Below are positions 1-7,669 of a stretch of 45,245 bases of DNA, piece after piece. The position numbers and the translations under genes are program-made. The stretch comes from Oscillospiraceae bacterium (lineage in GTDB: Bacteria; Bacillota; Clostridia; Oscillospirales; Oscillospiraceae): positions 1 through 45,245 of the forward strand of contig JAFSCK010000154.1 of assembly GCA_017436785.1 (NCBI GenBank). Reading direction: 5' to 3'. A model generated the notes under the pieces. The model saw only the letters and a program-made list of their open reading frames with translations. It ran no database searches and had not been told where the DNA came from. Every line of letters begins with the position of its first letter. Positions within the stretch are counted from its first letter, which is position 1.

Positions 1-9
1 AAAACGTAT

Positions 10-135
10 GTCATTGCGAGGAGGCCGTAGGCCGACGTGGCAATCTCCCGCAAATTTGTACTTGCCACCAATTTCTGTTTCTGCGCGGACATTTGATGGG
101 GATTGCCACACCAGCGTGCGCGCTGGTTCGCAATG
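10..135. repeat. Palindromic intergenic repeat, family A, copy 1
   Basis: Inverted repeat of about 126 bp whose ends read GTCATTGCGAG and CGCAATGAC. Inner motifs GACGTGGCAATC and GATTGCCACACCAG are complementary, so the transcript would fold into a long hairpin. There is no open reading frame. Six further copies lie at 14838, 24849, 26223, 28850, 30390 and 36180. This looks like a small non-autonomous, MITE-like element. Confidence 0.9.
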
Positions 136-187
136 ACATGTGTTTTTCAACAGTGCATTAAACGATAATTTACAGGAGGTTTATCCC

Positions 188-799
188 ATGTCCCGTGTGA
201 ACAACTATCTGATCCAAGCCCAGCAGGCCAAGGAGCGGTTTTTGACCTACGATCAGGATGCACTGATCGCCAAGCTGAGGATCCCTTTTGATGAAGACTA
301 TCTCTATGTATCTATGCTGGGGCAGCGGTACCGTCTTGACAGGAGGACGGGAGATCTGGAGCGGCTGGTGGGAGCGGATTGGGTGGATGCCAACACCTTT
401 GGGGAGGTAATGACCTTGCTGGATCTGGTCTGCGACAGCCGGGAGGACCGGTTTCTGGCAGGGCGGTGGAAGAATATGAGTGCCTTTGGGCTGATGTTCC
501 ATCAAAATCTGCTGGAAGGAGCCCGGGACCCTTGGGCAGACCGGGTTGAACAGGATCCGGAGGGCTTCCGCCGGGCCTGCACTGCGCTGAAGGGCCGGGC
601 GCTGGAGATCGGGGACATTGCCTATGCCATTGAAGTGTTTGACGGGCTGGAGATCGTGCTGCAGCTATGGTTCGGGGATGAGGAATTTCCTGCCAGTTTA
701 CGGTTTTTGTGGGACGAGAATGCCCTGATGTACATCAAATACGAGACCATGTATTATGCGAAGGGATTGCTGCTGGAGCGGATCGGGGAATTGATGTAA
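188..799 (+). CDS. DUF3786 domain-containing protein
   Basis: A 203-residue soluble protein. The start at 188 is chosen because an AGGAGG site lies just upstream (about 175-180) and the preceding in-frame ATG at 140 has none and overlaps repeat sequence. No signal peptide or membrane segment is seen. The acidic, aromatic-rich sequence with a central repeated WxD/DRF pattern and a C-terminal stretch on dissimilar substrates (LRFLWDENALMYIKYET) resembles the DUF3786 family, which is common in anaerobic Clostridia and sometimes sits near corrinoid or Fe-S genes. The function is not established. It stands alone, followed by a strong terminator at 814-854. Confidence 0.65.
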   Translation: MSRVNNYLIQAQQAKERFLTYDQDALIAKLRIPFDEDYLYVSMLGQRYRLDRRTGDLERLVGADWVDANTFGEVMTLLDLVCDSREDRFLAGRWKNMSAFGLMFHQNLLEGARDPWADRVEQDPEGFRRACTALKGRALEIGDIAYAIEVFDGLEIVLQLWFGDEEFPASLRFLWDENALMYIKYETMYYAKGLLLERIGELM

Positions 800-813
800 A
801 CAAGGTATAATCT

Positions 814-854
814 AATGCAGGGCGGGGCCACTGACTCTGCCCTGCATTTTTTTT
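814..854 (+). terminator. Rho-independent terminator after the DUF3786 gene
   Basis: Stem AATGCAGGGC / GCCCTGCAT closed by a loop of about 15 nt and followed directly by eight T. It separates the DUF3786 gene from the sigma-factor operon. Confidence 0.9.
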
Positions 855-861
855 GAAATAT

Positions 862-891
862 TGTAACGAATTTCCATTATCACAGTCTTAT
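862..891 (+). promoter_or_regulatory. Possible ECF-type (autoregulated) promoter
   Basis: TGTAAC at 862-867 and GTCTTAT at 885-891 are spaced by 17 nt. They resemble -35/-10 elements read by many Firmicute ECF sigma factors (AAC and CGTC cores). The site lies 20-50 nt before the sigma gene, where an autoregulatory promoter is expected. This is an inference from motif and position only. Confidence 0.45.
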
Positions 892-912
892 GTGTGAAAG
901 AGAGGTGAGAAT

Positions 913-1380
913 GTGACGGATTTTCAAGAGGTCTACGACCTGTATTTTAAGGATGTTTACAAATATGCCCTTTCCTTAAGCCGAGACCCGCAGATGGCAG
1001 AGGAGATTACACAGGAGACCTTTTTCAAGGCGTTGAAAAGCATTGATTCCTTTCGGGGGCAGTGCAGGCTGTACGTCTGGCTGTGTCAGATCGCCAAGAA
1101 CACCTATTTTACCTATTCTCAAAAGAAAAGCCGGGAAGCAGCGGAGGTGGAGAAGGCTTCCGAGGAAAGCATGGAGGAGCGGCTGCTGACCAAGGAATCC
1201 GCCTTTGAAATCCATAAGGTGCTTCACCGTCTTTCGGAGCCGTACAAGGAAGTGTTTTCCCTGCGGGTCTTTGGAGAGCTGTCCTTCTCTCAGATCGGGG
1301 AGCTGTTCGGCAAAACAGAAAGCTGGGCCCGGGTGACCTACCACCGGGCGAGACTGAAAATCAAGGAGGAAATGCCATGA
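913..1380 (+). CDS. ECF-type RNA polymerase sigma factor
   Basis: A 155-residue sigma-70 family protein. Region 2 spans about residues 8-70, with the typical AEEITQETFFKAL segment and a following aromatic WLCQIAKNTY. Region 4 spans about residues 100-155, with a helix-turn-helix (LSFSQIGELFGKTESWARV). Regions 1 and 3 are absent, as in ECF factors. The start is GTG at 913; the ATG at 911 would run straight into a stop. It overlaps the next gene by 4 bp, and that gene is a membrane-anchored zinc-finger protein, so this is a classic sigma/anti-sigma pair that would switch on genes when an envelope signal releases the sigma factor. The stimulus cannot be read from the sequence. Confidence 0.9.
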   Translation: MTDFQEVYDLYFKDVYKYALSLSRDPQMAEEITQETFFKALKSIDSFRGQCRLYVWLCQIAKNTYFTYSQKKSREAAEVEKASEESMEERLLTKESAFEIHKVLHRLSEPYKEVFSLRVFGELSFSQIGELFGKTESWARVTYHRARLKIKEEMP

Positions 1381-2105
1381 AATTACCCTGTGAAATGATC
1401 CAGGACCTACTGCCGCTGTATCACGATGGCGTGTGCAGTGAGGTTAGCAAAACTGTGGTGCAGGAGCATCTGAAGGGGTGCGAAAGCTGTGCAGACTTTT
1501 TGAAAGCAATGGATGCAGAGATTGAAGTGCCCGATCTGGGTGCAGATGAAGGGAAGCCGTTGCAGGGCATCCGGTCAAAATGGGTAAAGCAAAAGAAAAA
1601 ATTGAAATATGTTACGGTTGCCTTTTTAGTTGTCTGTGTCTTGTTTGCAGGGTGGATCACAATGCGGGAGCTGTGTATCGTCCCTATGGGGGCAGAGGAT
1701 CTCATTCTTGAGGATGCCTATCGTTTCTCCGACGGCTCGTACTATATGAAGCACCGGAAGCTGTATTTCAAGTGTGCATCTGACATCCATGTGTTGGAAA
1801 ATGGATCCATCTATTATACGTATAAGCGGCCTCTGCTGGAAAAAAAACTGGAACCATGGGAAGCTGATTCCCATGGCATTCTGATCGATCCGGATGTGGA
1901 TCACTACCTTTCGGAAAATGGCGATTATGTGTACCCCACAGCCCTCTATTTGGGGGAGCCCGGTTCTGAGAATGCCATTTTGCTGTGGGATATTGACATG
2001 GATATTCCTGTGGTCAGCCCCGAAGTGGAAGCGGAATATCAGGATATGATCGACTGCTACCGTCGTGTAAATGCGCTTGTAGAGGAGCGACGGACAGAGA
2101 AGTAG
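1377..2105 (+). CDS. Membrane anti-sigma factor with zinc finger
   Basis: A 242-residue protein. The N-terminal cytoplasmic part carries the anti-sigma zinc-finger signature H31-x3-C35-x2-C38 (HLKGCESC). A single membrane helix lies near residues 78-97 (VTVAFLVVCVLFAGWI), followed by a 140-residue extracytoplasmic domain that I do not recognise. This matches the zf-HC2 anti-sigma architecture: the zinc domain holds the ECF sigma factor at the membrane and the outer domain senses a signal. It is translationally coupled to the sigma gene (ATGA overlap). A bidirectional terminator follows at 2199-2235. Confidence 0.85.
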   Translation: MKLPCEMIQDLLPLYHDGVCSEVSKTVVQEHLKGCESCADFLKAMDAEIEVPDLGADEGKPLQGIRSKWVKQKKKLKYVTVAFLVVCVLFAGWITMRELCIVPMGAEDLILEDAYRFSDGSYYMKHRKLYFKCASDIHVLENGSIYYTYKRPLLEKKLEPWEADSHGILIDPDVDHYLSENGDYVYPTALYLGEPGSENAILLWDIDMDIPVVSPEVEAEYQDMIDCYRRVNALVEERRTEK

Positions 2106-2151
2106 AAAAATTTTGCGTTGGCATGGGCTGCTATCGGTGCTGTTAGGTTAC

Positions 2152-2175
2152 GGCGGGGATATATCCCCGCCCTAC
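2152..2175. repeat. Short palindrome, family B half-element
   Basis: Perfect palindrome with core GGCGGGGATATATCCCCGCC followed by CTAC. It matches the terminal units of family B repeats elsewhere in the window, but only one end is present. Confidence 0.7.
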
Positions 2176-2198
2176 AGTAGCGGGTGCGTAAATTACGG

Positions 2199-2235
2199 AA
2201 AAACGCCCACCTCGGGTTTGAGGTGGGCGTTTTTT
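2199..2235. terminator. Bidirectional terminator between anti-sigma and pot operons
   Basis: Stem AACGCCCACCTC / GAGGTGGGCGTT with a short loop and T-runs on both strands. It can end both the plus-strand sigma operon and the minus-strand polyamine transporter operon, which converge here. Confidence 0.9.
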
Positions 2236-2241
2236 GATGGG

Positions 2242-4152
2242 TCAGCCGTTTCGGACTTCCATAAAGAGGCCTTCTACGTAGCGGGAAATTTCTTCCGGCA
2301 AGTAGGCATAGCTGGAGCCGTTGGCGAGAATCTCGTCGCTGGGGTAGGACACGGGGCTTTCGATGGTCTCCGGGTCCATGTAATCCTTGGCGGCGGAGAT
2401 GGGGGTGGAATAGCAGATCCAGTCCATGTTGGCGCCGGCGATCTCGGGGTCGCAGAGGAAGTTGATGAAGGTTTCTGCGGCCTCCTTCTCTTTGGCGCAG
2501 GTGGGGATGCACATGGCATCGATGAACAGGTTGAAGCCCTGATCCTCCGGCAGGTAGAAGGCGAGGTTCTCATTCTCGTCCATCATGGTCAGGCAGTCGC
2601 CGGCATAGTAGGGGGCGATCCATGCCTCCTCGTTCTGCATGGTGGCGAAGATCTCGTCCATGACGTACTGCTGCAGCACAGGCTTCTGCTCCTTCAGCTT
2701 CTGGGCGGCGGCGGTCAGCTCCGTCTTGTCGGTGGTGTTGACATCGTAACCCAGCAGGTACTGGGCTACGCCGAAGGCATCCCGGGAGTTGCCGAACATC
2801 AGGATCTTGCCGGCGTAATCTTCATTCCACAGCAGCTCCCAGCCGGTGACATCGGCTTCGTCTACGTACTTGGTGTTGTAGAGGATGCCTACGGTGCCCC
2901 AAGTGTAGGGGACGGAGTAGAGGTTTTCCGGGTCGTAGGCGGTGTTCTTGAAGCTTTCGTCAATATACTGGTAGTTGGGGATATTATCAAAGTCCAGAGG
3001 CAGCAGCATGTCTTCCTCGATGAGGCGGGCGATCATGTAGTCGGAGGGAATGATGACATCCACGGTGATGCCGCCGTTGGCCAGTTTGGAGTACATGATC
3101 TCGTTGGAATCATAGGTGGAATAGTTGACCTTGATATGGGGGTAGCGCTTTTCAAACTCGGCGATGACCTCCATGGAGTCGTCACTGCCGTCGGCAATGT
3201 ACTGGCCCCAGTTGTAGACGTTCAAGGTCACCTGCTCTTGGGTATGGGGGGCGATGAACAGGTAACCGAAGCCCAGAAGCAGCGCGAAGGCGCAGAAGCC
3301 GGCGCAGGCCCGCTTGAAATTCCGCATGGCTTTGGATTCCATCTTGCTGCGGCGGGCACCCTTGGTGCGGTCGCTGCGCAGCTGCATCAGGTTCATGGTC
3401 AGCATCAGAATGAAGATCAGGCCGAACAGCAGGGTGAACATGGCGTAGATCTTGGGCTGGATGGGCTTCTTGGTGTAGGAATAGATCTCCACAGGCAGGG
3501 TCACAAAGTCCAGACCGCTGACGAAGTAGCTGATGACGAAGTCGTCCAAGCTCATGGTGAAGGCCATGATGGCACCGGCCACGATGCCGGGCATGATCTC
3601 GTGAAGCGTTACCTTGAAGAAGGCCTGCAAGGGAGTGCAGCCTAAGTCCATGGCGGCGTTGGTCAGAGAAGAGTCCATCTGCTGCAATTTCGGCATCACG
3701 TTCAGAATGACGTAGGGCAGATTGAAGGTGATGTGGGCGATCAGCAGTGTCCAGAAGGTCAGCGCATCCCGCTGGCCCAGCATTTTGGAGCCTACAAAGA
3801 CGAACAGCAAGGATAGGCTGACACCGGTGACGATGTCGGGGTTGGTCATGGGAATGTTGGTCAGGCTCATGACCACCTTGCGCATTTTGGGCTTTAAATT
3901 GTGGATGCCCACGGCGGCCACGGTGCCGAAGGTGGTGGCAATGGCGGTGGACAGTACGCTGATCACGATGGAGTTGCGCAGCAGGTTCAGAAGGTGTTCA
4001 TCCTGAAACAGCTCCACATAGCGGTGGAGGGTGAAGCCCTCGAAATTGGTGATGTCCTTGCCGGTATTAAAGGAGGCCACCACCAGCACAATCATGGGAA
4101 TGTACAGGAAAATGAACATCAAAATGGTGAGGATGCGGTTTGTCTTCTTCAT
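2242..4152 (-). CDS. potCD: Fused spermidine/putrescine ABC permease and substrate-binding protein (PotC-PotD)
   Basis: A 636-residue two-part protein. Residues 1-260 form a PotC-type permease with about six membrane helices and the cytoplasmic EAA loop (near 166-195, AMDLGCTPLQAFFKVTL) that docks the ATPase. A basic linker (261-282) and one extra membrane helix (283-300) lead into a PotD-type periplasmic-binding domain (308-636) beginning LNVYNWGQYIADG, typical of polyamine-binding proteins. In most bacteria these are separate genes, and PotD is a secreted lipoprotein. Here the extra helix tethers the binding domain to the transporter. The gene overlaps potB by 4 bp and is last in the operon. 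Polyamine specificity is inferred from family resemblance. Confidence 0.9.
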   Translation of the reverse strand: MKKTNRILTILMFIFLYIPMIVLVVASFNTGKDITNFEGFTLHRYVELFQDEHLLNLLRNSIVISVLSTAIATTFGTVAAVGIHNLKPKMRKVVMSLTNIPMTNPDIVTGVSLSLLFVFVGSKMLGQRDALTFWTLLIAHITFNLPYVILNVMPKLQQMDSSLTNAAMDLGCTPLQAFFKVTLHEIMPGIVAGAIMAFTMSLDDFVISYFVSGLDFVTLPVEIYSYTKKPIQPKIYAMFTLLFGLIFILMLTMNLMQLRSDRTKGARRSKMESKAMRNFKRACAGFCAFALLLGFGYLFIAPHTQEQVTLNVYNWGQYIADGSDDSMEVIAEFEKRYPHIKVNYSTYDSNEIMYSKLANGGITVDVIIPSDYMIARLIEEDMLLPLDFDNIPNYQYIDESFKNTAYDPENLYSVPYTWGTVGILYNTKYVDEADVTGWELLWNEDYAGKILMFGNSRDAFGVAQYLLGYDVNTTDKTELTAAAQKLKEQKPVLQQYVMDEIFATMQNEEAWIAPYYAGDCLTMMDENENLAFYLPEDQGFNLFIDAMCIPTCAKEKEAAETFINFLCDPEIAGANMDWICYSTPISAAKDYMDPETIESPVSYPSDEILANGSSYAYLPEEISRYVEGLFMEVRNG

Positions 4153-4979
4153 GCGATGACACCGCCTTCCTCGTCAGCGCCGAAGCGGTTCATGATGCCG
4201 GTGCAGACGAATACCAAGACCATCAGCACAAGGCTCAGAGCGGCACCCAGATTGGGGTTGTTGCCCTGCTTGAACTGGCGCTCGATGACGTCGCCAATCA
4301 GCACGGTATCGGTGCCGCCCAGCTTCTGGGAAATGTAGAAGGTGGACACGGCAGGAACAAAGACCATGGTGATGCCGGAGAGAATGCCGGGGACAGACAG
4401 GGGCAGGACCACCTTCCGGAAGACCTGCACGCTGTTGCAGCCAAGGTCCTCGGCGGCCTCGATGAGCCGGTTGTCGATCTTGACGATGGTGGAGTACAGG
4501 GGCAGGATCATATAGGGCAGGTAGTTATAGACCATGCCGAGGATCACGGCCCCGGGAGTGCGGATCAGCTGCTTTCTGCCGATGCCGATAAGCTCCAGAA
4601 AGTCATTGAGGATGCCGGTATCCTGCAGCAGGCCCACCCATGCAAGGGTGCGGAGCAAAAAGCTCATGCACATGGGCAGCATTACCAGCATGTAGAGCAT
4701 TTTCTGGGTCATAGGCTTGCAGTGGGCGATGTAGTAGGCTACGGGGTAGCCCAGCAGCAGGCAGATGAAGGCGGAGATCAGGGAGTACAGAATGGACTCC
4801 CACAGCACGCCCCAATACTGATTCAGAGAATGGATATTCTGGAGGGTAAATTCTCCCGTGGCGGGGTCGGTCAGGGCATAGTAGCCCACCACGCACAAAG
4901 GGATCAGGGTGAAGACCACCATCCAGATAATGTAGGGAGTGCTGAGCAGAACGGAATTATTCTTCTTCATCTTCGGCAT
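4149..4979 (-). CDS. potB: Spermidine/putrescine ABC transporter permease PotB
   Basis: A 276-residue membrane protein with about six helices and an EAA-type loop ([26 protein letters not shown]). It pairs with the PotC half of the downstream fusion to form the import channel. It overlaps potA by 23 bp and potCD by 4 bp, which suggests tight translational coupling and fixed stoichiometry. Length and sequence are ordinary for PotB. Confidence 0.92.
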   Translation of the reverse strand: MPKMKKNNSVLLSTPYIIWMVVFTLIPLCVVGYYALTDPATGEFTLQNIHSLNQYWGVLWESILYSLISAFICLLLGYPVAYYIAHCKPMTQKMLYMLVMLPMCMSFLLRTLAWVGLLQDTGILNDFLELIGIGRKQLIRTPGAVILGMVYNYLPYMILPLYSTIVKIDNRLIEAAEDLGCNSVQVFRKVVLPLSVPGILSGITMVFVPAVSTFYISQKLGGTDTVLIGDVIERQFKQGNNPNLGAALSLVLMVLVFVCTGIMNRFGADEEGGVIA

Positions 4980-6078
4980 CCTCCGTCAGCTCGTCATACT
5001 CGGCAGAGTAGGAGCTGTAGTCGCCAAAGAGTCCGGAATACTCGCTCTTATGCATGATGTGGATGTCTTCGGGGTTCAGCAGGATGCCGATGGTGGAGCC
5101 AACTGCGTGGAAATCCGTGGTCTGGATCAGCCACTTGAAGCCCCGGAAGTCTACGATGATGTCGTAGTTGAGACCCTTGAAGGTGATGGAGGTGACGGTG
5201 CCCGTCAGATGGCCCTTCTCGGGTTCTACAATGTCGATATCCTCGGGACGGATGACCACGTCCACGGGCTCGTTGGGCGCAAAGCCCGCGTCCACGCACT
5301 GGAAGGTCCGTCCAAAGAATTTAACACGGTAGTCGGACAGCATGACGCCGTCCAGAATGTTACTCTCGCCGATAAAGTCCGCAACAAAGGCGTTTTTCGG
5401 CTCGTTATAGATATCCTCAGGTCTGCCGATCTGCTGGATGCGGCCCTTATCCATGACCACCACGGTATCGGACATGGACAGTGCCTCTTCCTGATCGTGG
5501 GTGACGTAGATGAAGGTGATGCCGGTGGAGCGCTGGATCCGCTTCAGCTCGTTCTGCATATCCTTACGCAGGCGCAGGTCCAGAGCTGCCAGAGGCTCGT
5601 CCAGCAGCAAAACCTTGGGCTGGTTGACAAGGGCCCGGGCAATGGCAACACGCTGCTGCTGGCCGCCGGAAAGGTTGTCGATGCGGCGGTTCTCATAGCC
5701 CTTCAGGCTGACGATCTCCAGCATTTCGTTGACCCGGCGGTCAATTTCGTCCTTAGGAAGCTTTGCTACCTTCAGGCCGAAGGCGATGTTGTCGTACACA
5801 TCCAGATGCGGGAACAGGGCGTAGCGCTGGAACACGGTATTGACCTGACGCTTATAGGGAGGAACGTCGTTGATGACTTTTCCGTCGAAGGTCACGGTAC
5901 CGGAGGTGGGCGTTAAGAAGCCGCCGATGATCCGCAGGGTGGTGGACTTGCCGCAGCCGGAAGGGCCCAGCAGCGTGAGAAATTCATGGTCATTGAAGTA
6001 AAGATTGATGCCGTCGAGAATACGTTCCCCGTCGAACTCCATGGTAAGGTCCCGGAGTCTGATGAGTTCTTTGGACAT
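4957..6078 (-). CDS. potA: Spermidine/putrescine ABC transporter ATPase PotA
   Basis: A 373-residue ATP-binding protein. It has Walker [10 protein letters not shown] (about 38-46), signature LSGGQQQR, Walker B VLLLDEP, and a C-terminal TOBE-like regulatory region after about residue 240. It energises uptake through PotB and the PotC half of PotCD. It is the first gene of the operon, with its ribosome site (GGGGAGGA) just before the start and a good promoter about 60 nt upstream. The acidic C-terminal tail (EDAEDEEE) is encoded in the overlap with potB. Confidence 0.95.
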   Translation of the reverse strand: MSKELIRLRDLTMEFDGERILDGINLYFNDHEFLTLLGPSGCGKSTTLRIIGGFLTPTSGTVTFDGKVINDVPPYKRQVNTVFQRYALFPHLDVYDNIAFGLKVAKLPKDEIDRRVNEMLEIVSLKGYENRRIDNLSGGQQQRVAIARALVNQPKVLLLDEPLAALDLRLRKDMQNELKRIQRSTGITFIYVTHDQEEALSMSDTVVVMDKGRIQQIGRPEDIYNEPKNAFVADFIGESNILDGVMLSDYRVKFFGRTFQCVDAGFAPNEPVDVVIRPEDIDIVEPEKGHLTGTVTSITFKGLNYDIIVDFRGFKWLIQTTDFHAVGSTIGILLNPEDIHIMHKSEYSGLFGDYSSYSAEYDELTEDAEDEEE

Positions 6079-6136
6079 TATCCTCCCCCGTTTCTATAGT
6101 TTAATAGGTTAAAGCGTCAAATTATGACATGATATA

Positions 6137-6164
6137 ACTATAGCGTAAATTTTCCCAATGTCAA
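6137..6164 (-). promoter_or_regulatory. Sigma-A promoter of the pot operon
   Basis: On the minus strand, TTGACA (6164-6159) and TATAGT (6142-6137) are separated by 16 nt. The predicted transcript starts about 50 nt before potA. Confidence 0.75.
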
Positions 6165-6212
6165 TGCGTTTTGCACAAAAAGTCTGTTTATTTTTTGGAA
6201 AAAGGGCATAGA

Positions 6213-6356
6213 AGTGTGGAGTGTGGAGTGTGAAGAGTGGAGTGGAATGTTTTTGAGGGAAAGAAAAAATGTCACCCCGAGCGTACATCGCTCAGGGTGA
6301 CAGCTTATTGGTCAGGAGAGAGAAACTCCACACTCCACTCTCCACACTTCACACTC
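6213..6356. repeat. Composite palindrome: family E arms enclosing a family D hairpin
   Basis: The outer arms are AGTGTGGAGTG-rich (6213-6245) and CACTCCACTC/ACACTTCACACT-rich (6326-6356) and are roughly complementary. Between them at 6271-6301 lies a separate hairpin with ends GTCACCCCGAGCG and GCTCAGGGTGAC, similar to the family D element at 39397. It sits between the pot promoter region and the DUF362 gene, whose stop codon it touches. Confidence 0.75.
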
Positions 6357-7458
6357 AGATAGTGACCAGCTCGTAGGTATCCTCACCTAAGCCGATCTTT
6401 TTGGCGTGGGCGATCTGGCTGCGCCAGCTGGTGTGGGGGAAGTCGGCGGTGAGGTTGTCTAAGTCGGGGCGGTTGGCCTTGGCCAGCTTGGAGCCGGGGT
6501 TGGCTGCCTGTGCGTTGACGGCATCGGCGCAGGCAAGGTCCAGTGCCACGGGATCGAAGGAGGCGAACATGCCCACATCGGGGACGATGGGGATATCATT
6601 TTCTGCGTGGCAGTCGCAGTAGGGGCTCACATCCCGGACGAGGCTGATGTGGAAGTGGGGACGGCCATCGACGACAGCCTTGGCGTATTCGGCGATCTTA
6701 TAATTTAGATACAAGGCGGCATCATGGTCGTCAGCTGCGATGGCCTTTACAGGGCATACATCCAAGCAGCGGCCGCAGCCATAGCACTTGTTCCAGTCCA
6801 CGAACATGGTGCCATCCACCAGATTGGGGGCATCGTGGGCGCAGATATCAGCACAGGCACCGCAGGCGACGCACTTTTCCTTATCCACCACAGGGCGGCA
6901 GGCATCGTGCATGTCCTTCTTGCCGGCCCGGGAGCCGCAGCCCATGCCCAGATTCTTCAGGGCACCGCCGAAGCCGGCTTCCTCGTGACCCTTGAAGTGG
7001 TTCAGAGAGATGACGATATCGGCATCCATAACGGCGCGGCCGATGAGGGCTTCCTTGACGTATTCACCGCCCACAACGGGGACGGCGACTTCATCGGTGC
7101 CCTTCAGGCCGTCGGCGATGATCACATGGGCACCGGTGGAATAGGGGGTAAAGCCGTTGAGATAGGCGGTCTCAATGTGGTCCAGTGCGTTTTTCCGGGA
7201 GCCGCGGTACAGGGTGTTGGCATCGGTCAGGAAGGGCTTGCCGCCCAGGTCCTTGATGATGTCCACCAGAACGCGGGCATAGCCGCTGCGCAGATGGGCC
7301 ATGTTGCCCAGCTCGCCGAAGTGGATCTTGATGGCCACGAACTTGTTCTGGAAATCGATCTGGTCGATGCCTGCGGTGAGGATCAGGCGGGCCAGCTTTT
7401 TGGGCAGGGGTTCCGAGGTGCCAGTGCAGAAGTCGGTGAAATAAACTTTGGGTGCCAT
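6355..7458 (-). CDS. DUF362 protein with two 4Fe-4S centres
   Basis: A 367-residue cytoplasmic protein. A DUF362 domain occupies about residues 1-185 and 255-350. Inserted in it is a bacterial ferredoxin pair: cysteines 196, 199, 202, 206 and 225, 228, 231, 235 (CVACGACADIC and CYGCGRCLDVCPV). The family is widespread in anaerobes and presumed to be redox-related; no substrate is known. It is a single-gene unit transcribed divergently from the metal ATPase, with its own promoter at 7486-7514. The C-terminus ends inside the family E repeat, so that repeat arm may supply the last codons. Confidence 0.85.
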   Translation of the reverse strand: MAPKVYFTDFCTGTSEPLPKKLARLILTAGIDQIDFQNKFVAIKIHFGELGNMAHLRSGYARVLVDIIKDLGGKPFLTDANTLYRGSRKNALDHIETAYLNGFTPYSTGAHVIIADGLKGTDEVAVPVVGGEYVKEALIGRAVMDADIVISLNHFKGHEEAGFGGALKNLGMGCGSRAGKKDMHDACRPVVDKEKCVACGACADICAHDAPNLVDGTMFVDWNKCYGCGRCLDVCPVKAIAADDHDAALYLNYKIAEYAKAVVDGRPHFHISLVRDVSPYCDCHAENDIPIVPDVGMFASFDPVALDLACADAVNAQAANPGSKLAKANRPDLDNLTADFPHTSWRSQIAHAKKIGLGEDTYELVTI

Positions 7459-7485
7459 GGGATTACCTCCTGTGTTTTTTCTTTT

Positions 7486-7514
7486 AGTGTACTGTTTGTG
7501 GGGGAGAAAGTCAA
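7486..7514 (-). promoter_or_regulatory. Sigma-A promoter of the DUF362 gene
   Basis: On the minus strand, TTGACT (7514-7509) and TACACT (7491-7486) have a 17-nt spacer. They lie about 28 nt upstream of the ATG. Confidence 0.7.
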
Positions 7515-7584
7515 GGAGAATCGGATAGGAACGGGGATCAGAAATGTAATGGGAAAATTTTGTTTTCTCCTCCTTTTGAAACTA

Positions 7585-7613
7585 TTGACAGATGGAAGAA
7601 AAGGGGGTATACT
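7585..7613 (+). promoter_or_regulatory. Sigma-A promoter of the metal ATPase operon
   Basis: TTGACA (7585-7590), a 17-nt spacer and TATACT (7608-7613) form a near-consensus promoter. Transcription would begin near 7620, directly in the inverted repeat at 7620-7645. Confidence 0.85.
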
Positions 7614-7619
7614 GGTGTT

Positions 7620-7645
7620 AACAAATGAATGATTGCTCATATGTT
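7620..7645 (+). promoter_or_regulatory. Candidate operator for an ArsR/SmtB-type metal repressor
   Basis: Imperfect inverted repeat AACAAATGA - 8 nt - TCATATGTT (8 of 9 positions paired) at the predicted transcription start. It contains the ATGAA-N6-TCAT-like core usual for ArsR/SmtB metal sensors. A bound repressor here would block the near-consensus promoter. No regulator gene is adjacent, so the cognate protein would be encoded elsewhere. This is an inference. Confidence 0.5.
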
Positions 7646-7669
7646 GAAATATGTAAGGAGGACATTTCC

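Noticed and set aside
2113-3645. Long plus-strand open frame of about 510 codons opposite potCD
   Set aside because: It is the GC-skewed antisense of a clear transporter gene, rich in Gly/Val/His, without ribosome site or family resemblance.
4140-5057. Plus-strand frame opposite potB
   Set aside because: Antisense shadow; no start signal, composition unlike real proteins here.
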